Positions 1-8,281 of a stretch of 33,694 bases of DNA are shown piece after piece. The stretch spans positions 1 to 33,694 of the forward strand of contig DAISIT010000028.1 of the NCBI GenBank assembly GCA_036821845.1, read 5' to 3'. The notes under the pieces are model-generated. The model saw only the letters and a list, made by a program, of their open reading frames with translations, searched no databases and had not been told where the DNA came from. Position numbers and translations under genes: made by a program. The first letter of the stretch is position 1, and every line of letters starts with the position of its first letter. The stretch is from JAEUMD01 sp937950105. GTDB taxonomy: Bacteria > Pseudomonadota > Alphaproteobacteria > Rhizobiales > Hyphomicrobiaceae.

Positions 1-954
1 CCCGATCCCTGCGGCGGGCGGGCGCCTGGCCGGAGCGGGCTTGGCGATGAGCTGCGGCGAGCGCGCCCGCGTGCGCCGCGTCGAGGCGCGGGCGAAGCTG
101 CGATCCAGGATGGCGCGCATTTCCGCGTTGCGGCTGCCGGCGGTGTGACCGCCGAACACGGCCGCGACGAGATGGCGGCCGTCGCGGTGGACAGACGTCA
201 CCAGATTGAAGCCGGAGGCGCGGGTGTAGCCGGTCTTGATGCCGTCGGTGCCGCGGTAATGGTAGAGCAGGGTGTTGTGATTGCGGTGGCTGGCGCCCTT
301 GTAGGTGAAGGCCCGGGTTGCGAACACCTTGAAGTGCTCCGGGAAATCGTCCTGCAGCCGGAGCGCCAGCGTGAGCATGTCGCGGGCGGTCGTGACCTGC
401 TCGTCGTTGGGCAGGCCGGAAGCATTCTTGAACGTCGTCTTCGTCATGCCGATGTCGCGGGCGCGCTTGGTCATCAGGCGGGCGAAGTTCGCCTCTGAGC
501 CGCCGATGTGCTCGGCGAGGGCGACGGCGATGTCGTTGGCGGACTTGGTGACGAGGGCGCGCACGGCATCGCGCACCGAGATGCGGTCGCCCGGATCGAG
601 ATCGAGCTTCGAGGGCGGCTGCGCCGAGGCCTGCGCCGTGATCGGGATCGTGTCGCCGTAGCCGAGGCGGCCCTTCTCGATCAGGTCGAAGGTCATGTAC
701 AGCGTCATCATCTTGGTCAGGGACGCCGGATAGCGGGCCGCATCGGCAGCGGAGCTGTAGAGCACGGTGCCCGAGTTCGCGTCGATCACCATGGCCGAAC
801 GCTCGGCGGCAGATGCCGGAGCCGGCAGCGCGGTCATCGCGGCGAGCATCATCGCGGCGAACCCGAAGCACACGGACGCAACGCGTCCGGCGGCCCCCGC
901 CGTATCCTGCGGGCGACGGCAAAAGGCCACCGCTGCTCGACTAGCGTCGTTCAT
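1..954 (-). CDS. D-alanyl-D-alanine carboxypeptidase (peptidase S11), 3' end outside window
   Basis: This is a penicillin-binding-protein-type serine carboxypeptidase that trims the terminal D-Ala from peptidoglycan stem peptides in the periplasm. The frame is open from an ATG at 954 to the window edge (318 codons) with no stop, so the C-terminus is missing. Residues 1-56 carry an Arg-rich start and a hydrophobic stretch ending in PAPASA, a likely signal peptide. All three S11 motifs are visible: SLTK near residue 77, SAN (in KSAND) near residue 138, and KTG (in DGIKTGYT) near residue 240. The tail after about residue 280 is rich in Arg, Ser and Pro. It is divergent from the phasin gene, with 380 bp between the two starts. 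Family assignment is secure; which DacA/DacF-type paralogue it is cannot be told. Confidence 0.93.
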   Translation of the reverse strand, partial: MNDASRAAVAFCRRPQDTAGAAGRVASVCFGFAAMMLAAMTALPAPASAAERSAMVIDANSGTVLYSSAADAARYPASLTKMMTLYMTFDLIEKGRLGYGDTIPITAQASAQPPSKLDLDPGDRISVRDAVRALVTKSANDIAVALAEHIGGSEANFARLMTKRARDIGMTKTTFKNASGLPNDEQVTTARDMLTLALRLQDDFPEHFKVFATRAFTYKGASHRNHNTLLYHYRGTDGIKTGYTRASGFNLVTSVHRDGRHLVAAVFGGHTAGSRNAEMRAILDRSFARASTRRTRARSPQLIAKPAPARRPPAAGIG

Positions 955-1181
955 CACGCGCGTCCAACCACTGTTCCAGCTTTGGCTCGTCGGCGACCGG
1001 AGGCGACCCTCGCACCCGTCCGCGGCTTGTGCCCTTGTCCCTGAGGACCAGCGAACCATTGTTATTGGGCAGCTTTTTGTTCGTCGCCGCCATCGATGCG
1101 GCGAACTTTAGCCCGTCGCCACCAAAGCCTTGGTTAACGGCTGGAGGTGCGACCAATCGGCCTGTTCGTGACAATTTGTGC

Positions 1182-1200
1182 AGCGCAACAAATTTGCGCT
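1182..1200. promoter_or_regulatory. Inverted-repeat operator candidate upstream of phasin
   Basis: A perfect 7-bp inverted repeat AGCGCAA-N5-TTGCGCT (spacer CAAAT) ends exactly at the first base of the -35 hexamer of the predicted phasin promoter. A repressor bound here would block RNA polymerase. Phasin genes are commonly repressed by PhaR, which responds to polyhydroxybutyrate granules; assigning PhaR to this site is inference from the neighbour gene. Confidence 0.5.
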
Positions 1201-1229
1201 TGCACCTCACCGCGCATGGAACTATCTAT
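1200..1229 (+). promoter_or_regulatory. Predicted sigma-70-type promoter for phasin
   Basis: TTGCAC (1200-1205) and TATCTA (1223-1228) are separated by 17 bp. Transcription would start near 1235, giving a leader of about 100 nt before the phasin ATG. No experimental support is available. Confidence 0.45.
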
Positions 1230-1334
1230 GGCTCACGGGGTTGTGCACCGCAGCAATCGAGTTTGCAGCCTGGACCGCGGCGTCGGCCGACGACGGCGCC
1301 GCCCAACACAGTCGAACCGGAAAAGGTGAGAGAC

Positions 1335-1664
1335 ATGATCAAGGGTATCGAAGACTTCCAGAAGCTCGGCCAGACCAACATGGACGCCACCATGAAGCTG
1401 TTCGGCGAGATGTCGAAGAACTGGCAGGCGATCGCCGCCGAGATGAGCGACTACACGAAGCGGTCTTTCGAAGACGGTACCGCCACCTTCGAGAAGATCC
1501 TCGGCGCCAAGTCGCTCGAGCAGGTGCTCGATCTGCAGACCAAGTACGTCAAGCGCAGCTACGACGAGTACATGCATCAGATGACGAAGATCGGCGGCAT
1601 GTACGCCGAGCTCGCCAAGGAGGCGTATCGCCCCATGGAGAAGCTGATGCAGGGCCAGCGCTGA
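1335..1664 (+). CDS. Phasin family protein
   Basis: This is a small granule-associated protein (109 aa) of the Phasin_2 type, expected to coat polyhydroxybutyrate granules in the cytoplasm. The sequence is almost wholly helical and amphipathic, without cysteine or signal peptide. It starts MIKGIEDFQKLGQTNMD and carries the spaced aromatic and charged residues typical of alphaproteobacterial phasins (NWQAIAAEMSDYTKRSFEDG). The ATG at 1335 is preferred because an AGGTGAG ribosome site lies about 6 nt upstream; the same frame is open further 5' but has no supported start there. It is followed by a strong Rho-independent terminator, so it is probably monocistronic. The promoter region holds an inverted repeat at the -35 hexamer. 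Confidence 0.88.
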   Translation: MIKGIEDFQKLGQTNMDATMKLFGEMSKNWQAIAAEMSDYTKRSFEDGTATFEKILGAKSLEQVLDLQTKYVKRSYDEYMHQMTKIGGMYAELAKEAYRPMEKLMQGQR

Positions 1665-1979
1665 GGGCTGCCCCGCGGCTTTCCCCGCCGCCCGACGACG
1701 GCGGGGAGACATGTGCGATAAATCGAGGTCCGGCCGTGAGGCCGGGCCTTTTTTTTCACCATCTGCATCCAACATCATGCGACGGCCGTAAGGCGCCGTT
1801 ACGTCCCGTGGCGACGCCGTCGCAGCCAGCACCGGCAAGCACAATTGCCGGGGGGTGAGCGGTCCAGTACACTCGTTGTTCGTGCGAACCGGCGCCGCCG
1901 GTGCAACGCCCCGCCAGAAGGGCCGCGCCGCACGGGGTCGAGACAGGTTGAAAGGTGGTCCGCGTCGAGGCGCGGGAGC
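1665..1979. other. Intergenic region phasin-clpS
   Basis: These 315 bp hold the phasin terminator. Beyond it is a small dyad ACCGGC-N3-GCCGGT near 1890. No gene is recognisable. The clpS promoter presumably lies in 1760-1950, but I could not pick a convincing pair of hexamers. Confidence 0.5.
1726..1757 (+). terminator. Rho-independent terminator after phasin
   Basis: A 10-bp stem (1726-1735 with 1740-1749, one G-U pair) closes a GTGA tetraloop and is followed at once by eight T residues (1749-1756). This is the cleanest intrinsic terminator in the window. Confidence 0.9.
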
Positions 1980-2417
1980 ATGAGCAATACGACGAACAAG
2001 ATCACGAGCGACATGCGGCGGGCGGACTTGGCGCCGGCGCCGGACGTCGCCATGTCAGCAAGGATGCCCGGTCACAGCATGGCCGGCAAGGACGACACGC
2101 CCGACAAGCGCGGCGACGAGGAAGATCGCACAGGCATCGTCACCAAGACGCGGCCGAAGACGAAGAAGCCGTCGCTGTACAAGGTTCTTCTGCTCAACGA
2201 CGACTACACGCCGATGGAGTTCGTCGTGCACGTGCTCGAGCGGTTCTTCAACAAGGGCCGTGAAGACGCCACCCGCATCATGCTGCACGTCCATCACAAG
2301 GGCGTCGGCATCTGCGGCGTCTACACGTTCGAGGTGGCCGAGACCAAGGTCACATTGGTGACGGATTTCGCCCGTCAGCATCAGCATCCTCTGAGATGCA
2401 CCATGGAGAAGGAGTAG
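1980..2417 (+). CDS. clpS: ATP-dependent Clp protease adaptor ClpS
   Basis: ClpS is the N-recognin that delivers N-degron substrates to ClpAP. The conserved core spans about residues 55-145. It contains LLNDDYTPMEFVV, with the NDD residues that contact the N-terminal amino group, and the HVHHKGVG segment with the conserved His of the binding pocket. The N-terminal 55 residues are long and charged. The ATG at 1980 gives 145 aa and follows a GGGAG stretch closely. An in-frame ATG at 2052 gives 121 aa, nearer the family's usual length, so the start is uncertain. The stop lies 7 bp before clpA, and the last codons supply clpA's ribosome site, so the two are co-translated. Confidence 0.93.
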   Translation: MSNTTNKITSDMRRADLAPAPDVAMSARMPGHSMAGKDDTPDKRGDEEDRTGIVTKTRPKTKKPSLYKVLLLNDDYTPMEFVVHVLERFFNKGREDATRIMLHVHHKGVGICGVYTFEVAETKVTLVTDFARQHQHPLRCTMEKE

Positions 2418-2424
2418 CGCCTAA

Positions 2425-4899
2425 GTGCCGTCATTCTCTAAGAGCCTCGAACAAGCCCTGCATCGCGCGCTCGAATACGCGAACGAGCGCAACCATGAAG
2501 CGGCCACGCTCGAGCATCTGCTGCTGTCGCTGGTCGATGACCGCGATGCGGCCGCCGTCATGCGCGCGTGCAACGTCGATCTCGACAAGCTGAAGAAACG
2601 GATTCTCGAGTTCATCGACAACGAGCTCGACTACCTCGTCGTGCAGGGCTCCAACGAGGCCTCGCCGACCAACGGCTTCCAGCGCGTCATCCATCGCGCC
2701 GTCGTGCACGTGCAGTCCTCCGGTCGCGAGGAGGTGACGGGGGCCAACGTGCTCGTCGCCATCTTCGCCGAACGCGAAAGCCACGCCGCGTACTTCCTGC
2801 AGGAGCAGGACATGACGCGGTTCGATGCGGTGCAGTACATCAGTCATGGGCTGGCCAAGCGCCCCGGCATGTCCGAGCCGCGCCCCGCCAGCGGCGTCGA
2901 CGAGGAACAGATGCGCGAGGGTGAGGAGAAGAAGGCCGGCCAGGACGCGCTCAACACCTACTGCGTCAACCTCAACAAGAAGGCCCGCGACGGCAAGATC
3001 GATCCGCTGATCGGCCGCGAGCCCGAGGTGCTGCGCACCATCCAGGTGCTGTGCCGCCGGCAGAAGAACAATCCGTTGCTGGTCGGCGATCCCGGCGTCG
3101 GCAAGACGGCGATCGCGGAAGGTCTCGCCCGCAAGATCATCCGCAGCGAGGTGCCCGAGGTGCTGCGCGACGCCACCATCTTCGCGCTCGACATGGGCGC
3201 GCTGCTGGCCGGCACGCGCTATCGCGGCGACTTCGAGGAGCGGCTCAAGGCCGTGATGCGCGAGATCGAGAACTATCCCGGCGCCGTGCTGTTCATCGAC
3301 GAGATCCACACCGTCATCGGTGCGGGCGCGACGTCGGGCGGTGCCATGGATGCCTCGAACCTGCTCAAGCCGGCGCTGCAGTCGGGTGCGGTGCGCTGCA
3401 TCGGTTCGACCACCTACAAGGAGTATCGCCAGCACTTCGAGAAGGACCGCGCGCTGGTCCGCCGCTTCCAGAAGATCGACGTCAAGGAGCCGACCGTCGA
3501 GGATGCCATCGAGATCCTGAAGGGTCTGAAGCCCTACTTCGAGGATTTCCATCAGCTCAAGTACACCAACGACGCCATCAAGGCGGCGGTGGAGCTGGCG
3601 GCCAAGTACATCCACGACCGCAAGCTCCCGGACAAGGCGATCGACGTGATCGACGAGACCGGCGCCTCGCAGATGCTGGTGCCGGAGGGCAAGCGCAAGA
3701 AGAAGATCGGCGTCAAGGAGATCGAGGCGACGGTCGCCACCATGGCGCGCATCCCGCCGAAGACCGTCACCAAGTCGGATGCCGAGGTGATGGTCAATCT
3801 CGAGCGCGACCTGAAGCGCCTGGTGTTCGGCCAGAACAACGCCATCGAGCAGCTGTCGTCGGCGATCAAGCTGGCGCGCGCCGGCCTGCGCGAACCGGAG
3901 AAGCCGATCGGCTGCTACCTGTTCTCGGGCCCGACCGGCGTCGGCAAGACCGAGGTGGCGAAGCAACTGGCGAGCCTGATGGGCATCGAGCTGTTGCGCT
4001 TCGATATGTCGGAATACATGGAGAAGCACACCGTCTCGCGGCTGATCGGCGCTCCTCCGGGCTATGTCGGCTTCGATCAGGGCGGCCTGCTCACCGACGG
4101 CGTCGACCAGCATCCCCATTGCGTGCTGCTGCTCGACGAGATCGAGAAGGCGCATCCCGATCTGTTCAACATCCTGTTGCAGGTGATGGACCACGGCAAG
4201 CTGACGGACCACAACGGCAAGTCGGTCGATTTCCGCAACGTCATCCTCATCATGACGACGAACGCAGGCGCCTCCGACATGGCCAAGGCGCCGATGGGCT
4301 TCAACCGTTCGAAGCGCGAGGGCGACGATACGGAAGCGGTCAACCGGCTGTTCTCGCCGGAATTCCGCAACCGCCTCGACGCGGTCATCCCGTTCGCCGG
4401 GCTCAAACCGGACGTCATTTCCAAGGTGGTGGAGAAGTTCATCTTCCAGCTCGAGGCGCAGCTCGCCGACCGCGGCGTGACGATCGAACTGACCGAGGCG
4501 GCGGCGAAGTGGATCGGCGAGAAGGGCTACGACGAGAAATTCGGCGCACGCCCGCTCGCCCGCGTCATCCAGGAGCACATCAAGCGGCCGCTCGCCGACG
4601 AGCTGCTGTTCGGCCGGCTCGAGCATGGCGGCACCGTGCGCGTTCTGGTCGAGGGCGAGGGCGAGGAGTCGAAGCTCGGCTTCGAGTTCCTGCCGGCCGA
4701 TCCGAGCAAGAAGGTGAAGCCGGTTGATTCCGACGAGGAGGAGGAAACCGAGGAGGTGGCCGAAGCGGTCGCCGCCGAGCCCGCCTCGCGTCGTGCGCTT
4801 CCCGGCCCGCGTGAGAAAAAGGAGAAGCCGGCGGCACCGAAGTCCGGCGGCACCTCGGGCATCGTGCCGAGCGTGCCGCGCCCGAAGAAGGGCGAGTAG
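2425..4899 (+). CDS. clpA: ATP-dependent Clp protease ATP-binding subunit ClpA
   Basis: This is the AAA+ unfoldase partner of ClpP (824 aa). In order: an N-terminal ClpS/substrate domain (about 1-145); first AAA module with Walker A GDPGVGKT at 221-228 and Walker B VLFIDE near 288; second AAA module with GPTGVGKT at 502-509 and LLLDEIEKAH from 568; and a ClpP-docking loop whose tripeptide is MGF (624-626) where E. coli has IGL. After residue 757 there is a low-complexity tail of about 65 residues, first acidic (DSDEEEETEE), then Lys/Pro-rich, ending PRPKKGE. E. coli ClpA (758 aa) lacks this tail. The start is GTG at 2425, supported by AAGGAG inside the end of clpS. A long hairpin follows. Confidence 0.97.
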   Translation: MPSFSKSLEQALHRALEYANERNHEAATLEHLLLSLVDDRDAAAVMRACNVDLDKLKKRILEFIDNELDYLVVQGSNEASPTNGFQRVIHRAVVHVQSSGREEVTGANVLVAIFAERESHAAYFLQEQDMTRFDAVQYISHGLAKRPGMSEPRPASGVDEEQMREGEEKKAGQDALNTYCVNLNKKARDGKIDPLIGREPEVLRTIQVLCRRQKNNPLLVGDPGVGKTAIAEGLARKIIRSEVPEVLRDATIFALDMGALLAGTRYRGDFEERLKAVMREIENYPGAVLFIDEIHTVIGAGATSGGAMDASNLLKPALQSGAVRCIGSTTYKEYRQHFEKDRALVRRFQKIDVKEPTVEDAIEILKGLKPYFEDFHQLKYTNDAIKAAVELAAKYIHDRKLPDKAIDVIDETGASQMLVPEGKRKKKIGVKEIEATVATMARIPPKTVTKSDAEVMVNLERDLKRLVFGQNNAIEQLSSAIKLARAGLREPEKPIGCYLFSGPTGVGKTEVAKQLASLMGIELLRFDMSEYMEKHTVSRLIGAPPGYVGFDQGGLLTDGVDQHPHCVLLLDEIEKAHPDLFNILLQVMDHGKLTDHNGKSVDFRNVILIMTTNAGASDMAKAPMGFNRSKREGDDTEAVNRLFSPEFRNRLDAVIPFAGLKPDVISKVVEKFIFQLEAQLADRGVTIELTEAAAKWIGEKGYDEKFGARPLARVIQEHIKRPLADELLFGRLEHGGTVRVLVEGEGEESKLGFEFLPADPSKKVKPVDSDEEEETEEVAEAVAAEPASRRALPGPREKKEKPAAPKSGGTSGIVPSVPRPKKGE

Positions 4900-4956
4900 G
4901 CCGCGCACGGAAGCCGGCGGCATGTGGGCCGCTCCGGCGCTTCTCCACCGATCGAC

Positions 4957-4992
4957 AAGGGCCGTCCGCTGTGAAGCGGGCGGCCCTTTGCT
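4957..4992 (+). terminator. Terminator hairpin after clpA
   Basis: A 14-bp stem with a single G-U pair (4957-4970 with 4975-4988) closes a GTGA loop. The T tract is short (CCTTTGCTTT). The stem core resembles the terminator after the IalB-family gene at 32738. Confidence 0.8.
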
Positions 4993-5133
4993 TTCGCCAC
5001 TCCGCGCCCTGACGGCACAAGCAGCAATCCGAGGGTCACCCACGTGACAGCGCTGTTCGCCGCGGCTTCGTACTCCGCTAGCTCCTGACGCGAGATGCCC
5101 CTGCATCCGCGCGCAACAACGAGGAGCAACAGC

Positions 5134-6231
5134 ATGTGTCAGATCTGTCGAATGGGGCGTCCGGCGACGCTCGACGACGAACGCAAATCGGCGTTCGAAC
5201 AGCGCATGGTCGGTGCGCTCAACGATGCCGCAATGATCCTGATGACATCGGTCGGCCATCGCACCGGGCTGTTCGATGCCATGGCGGACGCACCCGCGGC
5301 CACCAGCCGCGACATCGCAGCGCGGTCCGGGCTCGACGAGCGCTACGTGCGCGAGTGGCTCGGGGCGATGGTGTCAGCCGGCGTGATCGAGACCGACGCG
5401 AAAACCGGCACCTATCAGTTGCCCGCCGAGCACGCGGCGCTGTTGACCCGGTCGAGCCCGGCCAACATGGCGATCGCCGCGCAGTTTCTGCCGTTGATCG
5501 GCAGCGTCGAGGACGACGTGGTCGCGTGCTTCCGGGTCGGAGGTGGCGTGCCCTATGCGCGCTACGGCCGCTTCCACGAGGTCATGGCTGAGGAATCGGC
5601 GCAAACCGTGATTGCGGCGCTCGACGATGCCATCCTGCCGCTGGTGCCGGGCCTGCGCGCGCGGCTGGAGGCCGGCATCAGCGTGCTCGATGTCGGCTGC
5701 GGTCGCGCGCGGGCCTTGCTGCAACTCGCCGAAGCCTATCCCCGCAGCCGCTTCACCGGGTTCGATCTCTCCGAGGAGGCGATCGACTGGGCGCGCGGCA
5801 GGGCCCGTGCCCAGGGGCTCGCCAACGTCAGTCTGCGCGTGCGCGATCTGTCTGACTTCGACGTCACGGCACCACCGGCGGCATTCGATCTGGTGACGAC
5901 GTTCGACGCCATCCACGACCAAGCCAGGCCGATGGCGTTGCTGAAGGGCATTCGCCGCACGCTGGCGCCGGGCGGCGTTTATCTGGCGCAGGACATCAAG
6001 GGCTCGGGCAGCCACGCCGGTGACAGGGCGCATCCCCTCGGCACGCTGCTCTACACCATCTCGTGCATGCACTGCATGACGGTGTCGCTGGCGCAGGGCG
6101 GAGACGGTCTCGGTGCCATGTGGGGCGAGCCGCTGGCGCGCCAGATGTTCGCCGAGGCGGGCTTCGGCTCGATCGAGGTGCATGCGCTCGAGCACGACGT
6201 GATGAACTCCTACTACGTCGTGCGGCCCTGA
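5134..6231 (+). CDS. Class I SAM-dependent methyltransferase with N-terminal winged helix
   Basis: This cytoplasmic methyltransferase (365 aa) has an unknown substrate. Residues 15-110 resemble the winged-helix/dimerisation domain of O-methyltransferases and Rv2258c-like proteins (SRDIAARSGLDERYVREWLGAM). The Rossmann domain has motif I VLDVGCGRARALLQLA near residue 190, an acidic residue at the end of strand 2 (FTGFDLS), and a later TFDAIHDQ motif. The start at 5134 is chosen over an in-frame ATG at 5095 because GAGGAG lies 7 nt upstream. The N-terminus MCQICRMGRP has a CxxC pair, which is unusual. The gene stands alone, with hairpins before and after it. The neighbours do not reveal its role. 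Confidence 0.85.
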   Translation: MCQICRMGRPATLDDERKSAFEQRMVGALNDAAMILMTSVGHRTGLFDAMADAPAATSRDIAARSGLDERYVREWLGAMVSAGVIETDAKTGTYQLPAEHAALLTRSSPANMAIAAQFLPLIGSVEDDVVACFRVGGGVPYARYGRFHEVMAEESAQTVIAALDDAILPLVPGLRARLEAGISVLDVGCGRARALLQLAEAYPRSRFTGFDLSEEAIDWARGRARAQGLANVSLRVRDLSDFDVTAPPAAFDLVTTFDAIHDQARPMALLKGIRRTLAPGGVYLAQDIKGSGSHAGDRAHPLGTLLYTISCMHCMTVSLAQGGDGLGAMWGEPLARQMFAEAGFGSIEVHALEHDVMNSYYVVRP

Positions 6232-6250
6232 GCCGGACGCCATGGTCGAG

Positions 6251-6284
6251 GGGCGGGCGGGATTTTGGTTTTCCGCCCGCCGTT
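6251..6284 (+). terminator. Terminator-like hairpin after methyltransferase
   Basis: A perfect 9-bp GC stem (6252-6260 with 6273-6281) surrounds a T-rich 12-nt loop. Only a short T run (GTTTG) follows, so termination strength is uncertain. Confidence 0.6.
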
Positions 6285-6396
6285 TGCCATGTCCTGAACG
6301 CAGGCGTGGCGCGCCAAAGTTTGTAGTGCGCATCGCGGCGAAGCGTGGAAAGACAGCGAGACGACTTCGTCCCCCAACAGCGTTGCCGTCTACCCC

Positions 6397-7167
6397 GTGA
6401 TCCCCGCCGACGACTACGAGCCGCCTCGTCCCGAGACCGATGACGCTGCCGAGTGGCGCGGCCTGTCGCGCTCTGCCGTGTTCCGGCGCGGGCTGGCGGT
6501 TGCGCTGACGGTGCCGGGGCTGATCCTCGCCGCGTCCTCGGCGGGCTTCGGCGCCCTTTCACGCGACGCAGGTTTCTCGCTCTTCAACTCGGTCTTCATG
6601 ATGGCCGCGTTCTTCGCGCTGCCGGCGCAGGTGGTCATGGTGGACCAGATGGCGCGCGGAGCCTCGCTCTCCGCCGGCGCACTGGTGGTCACGCTGACCG
6701 GGATCCGCCTGCTGCCGATGTGCGTCGTGCTGATGCCGTATCTCAAGGGTCCGCGCGCGACGCGCCTCGGTTTTCTGCTCGCCGGGCATTTCATCGCCGT
6801 CACCGCGTGGATGGAAGGCTGGCGCCGGCTGCCGCATCTGCCGGCCGAGCACCGCCTGGATCATTTCCTCGGCATCGGCACCGGCCTTCTGGGCTCGACG
6901 CTGATCGGCACGGCGTTCGGCTACGAACTCGCGGGCGTGGTGCCGCCACTGGTGTCGGCGGTCCTGCTGTTTCTCACGCCGGTCTACTTCCTGCTGTCGC
7001 TGATCGCCGCTGCTGCCGCGCTGTCCGATCGCTATGCGATCGTCGCGGGCGTCGTCCTCGGTCCGCCGATCTACCTCCTGGTGCCCGGTTTCGATCTGCT
7101 GCTCACCGGTCTTATCGGCGGTACCATCGCGCACTTCGCCGCCCGCCACCGCGAGGCGCGGCCATGA
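6397..7167 (+). CDS. azlC: AzlC family branched-chain amino-acid exporter, large subunit
   Basis: This is an inner-membrane protein of the AzlC/YgaZ family (256 aa). Together with AzlD it exports branched-chain amino acids or related compounds. After a hydrophilic acidic N-terminus (about 30 residues) it has multiple hydrophobic segments. The first half carries the family pattern around ALPAQVVMVDQMARGASL and the LTGIRLLPMCVVLMPYL stretch. The annotated start is GTG at 6397; I see no good ribosome site, so the start is provisional. The stop overlaps the azlD start as ATGA, a translational-coupling arrangement that supports the pairing. The substrate cannot be deduced. Confidence 0.87.
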   Translation: MIPADDYEPPRPETDDAAEWRGLSRSAVFRRGLAVALTVPGLILAASSAGFGALSRDAGFSLFNSVFMMAAFFALPAQVVMVDQMARGASLSAGALVVTLTGIRLLPMCVVLMPYLKGPRATRLGFLLAGHFIAVTAWMEGWRRLPHLPAEHRLDHFLGIGTGLLGSTLIGTAFGYELAGVVPPLVSAVLLFLTPVYFLLSLIAAAAALSDRYAIVAGVVLGPPIYLLVPGFDLLLTGLIGGTIAHFAARHREARP

Positions 7168-7508
7168 GCGAGATGTCGACGGGCCTGACCGCCACGCTGA
7201 TCCTGCTCGCCATCGCGCTGTTCGTGCACGAGCCATGGCGCTGGATCGGCATTTTCATCGGCAACAGGATCGATGTGCAGAGCCCGTGGTTCCAGTGGGT
7301 GCGCTCGGTCGCGACGGCGCTCGTCGCCGGCCTCGTCATGCGCCTCATCCTGTTTCCCGCCGGTGCGCTGGCAGGGCTCGGGCTTGGCGTGCGCGGTCTC
7401 GCCATGGCGTCTGGCATCGCCGCGTATTTTCTGCTCGGGCGCACGCTGGCGGTAGGTGTCGGCACCGGCGCGCTGGTTCTGGTCGTCGCGCAATCTCTGT
7501 TCGGCTGA
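7164..7508 (+). CDS. azlD: AzlD family small membrane subunit
   Basis: This small integral membrane protein (114 aa) has about four hydrophobic segments and is the usual partner of AzlC/YgaZ (YgaH-like). Features seen are the start MSEMSTGLTATLILLA, the WRWIGIFIGNRID turn and the C-terminal LAVGVGTGALVLVVAQSL helix. Its ATG at 7164 overlaps the azlC stop. The stop at 7508 lies 9 bp from the end of the convergent minus-strand gene. Confidence 0.85.
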   Translation: MSEMSTGLTATLILLAIALFVHEPWRWIGIFIGNRIDVQSPWFQWVRSVATALVAGLVMRLILFPAGALAGLGLGVRGLAMASGIAAYFLLGRTLAVGVGTGALVLVVAQSLFG

Positions 7509-7517
7509 ACGGAGCGA

Positions 7518-8171
7518 TCAGGAGATGATGAGCGGTGTCTTTCCGATGAAGCGACTGTCGCGCACTTCGTCCGCGAGAAACCGGCCGACGTCGGCGCGGG
7601 CAATGGTCTTGAACGCCCATTGCTTCGGATCGTCGAGTGCCCTGTAGCGGCCCGTGACGGGCGTGCCGACGAGAACACCCGGGCGCGCGATGGTCCAGTC
7701 GAGGCCAGAGTCCCTGACCATGCGTTCCTGCACGTCCTTGTCGTCATAGATGCGCTTGAGCAGGAGAGGGAACACGAGTCCGTCGTAGAAGAAGCCGAAA
7801 TGCCCGCGGCTGTCGCCGGCGCCGAGGCCGGTGACGACGATGAGCCGACGCGGCCCGCGCTCGCGCATCAGGTCGACCACGATCCGGGTGGCGCGCGAGA
7901 ACAGGGTGGTACCCTGGATCAGGCTCTGGACGCTGGACGCGCTTCTGCCGACACCGAGCGCAAGCACGACGACATCGATGCCGTCGAGCGCCTGGGCCAC
8001 GTCGTTGCGGTCGAGAGCGTTTCCGGCCGTCTTTTCGAGTTTCGGATCGGCGATGTCGATGGTCCCGGCCGTACGCGCCAGCGCCCTGACGTGATGACCA
8101 TCTGCGAGCAGCGCCTTGACGGCTTCGAGGCCCACGCCTTGGCTCGCACCGATCACCAGAACCCTGGACAT
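7518..8171 (-). CDS. NAD(P)-binding NmrA/atypical SDR-like protein
   Basis: This is a single Rossmann-fold protein (217 aa) of the NAD(P)H-binding PF13460-like group. Residues 4-14 form the dinucleotide loop VLVIGASQGVG. The following segments LVLALGVGRS-like and LIVVTGLGAGDS match strands 4 and 5 of atypical short-chain dehydrogenases. The C-terminal half has the DWTIARPGVLVG segment common in this group. The catalytic Tyr-x-x-x-Lys pair of classical SDRs is not evident, so it may be a redox sensor or a reductase of unknown substrate. It is divergent from the rhodanese gene, with about 110 bp between them. Confidence 0.8.
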   Translation of the reverse strand: MSRVLVIGASQGVGLEAVKALLADGHHVRALARTAGTIDIADPKLEKTAGNALDRNDVAQALDGIDVVVLALGVGRSASSVQSLIQGTTLFSRATRIVVDLMRERGPRRLIVVTGLGAGDSRGHFGFFYDGLVFPLLLKRIYDDKDVQERMVRDSGLDWTIARPGVLVGTPVTGRYRALDDPKQWAFKTIARADVGRFLADEVRDSRFIGKTPLIIS

Positions 8172-8281
8172 GCGCGCTCGTCTCCCTGACGACGTTCTCC
8201 GACCATGCGGCGTTGCGGCTCTTGACCCTAGCGCCTCACGCCTTCTTCCTGAAACAAAAACGCGTGCACCGGGAGGTTGGA

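Larger units (their letters stand above)
955..1334. other. Divergent intergenic region between carboxypeptidase and phasin
   Basis: This is 380 bp without a convincing gene; open frames here have no ribosome binding site and no recognisable product. The right half carries the candidate phasin promoter and operator, annotated separately. I saw no defined promoter for the carboxypeptidase. Confidence 0.6.

Noticed and set aside
2431..5259. Very long open frame on the minus strand opposite clpA (942 codons)
   Set aside because: It is a codon-bias shadow of clpA. It is Arg/His/Leu/Asp-rich without domain pattern, and clpA matches its family along the whole plus strand.
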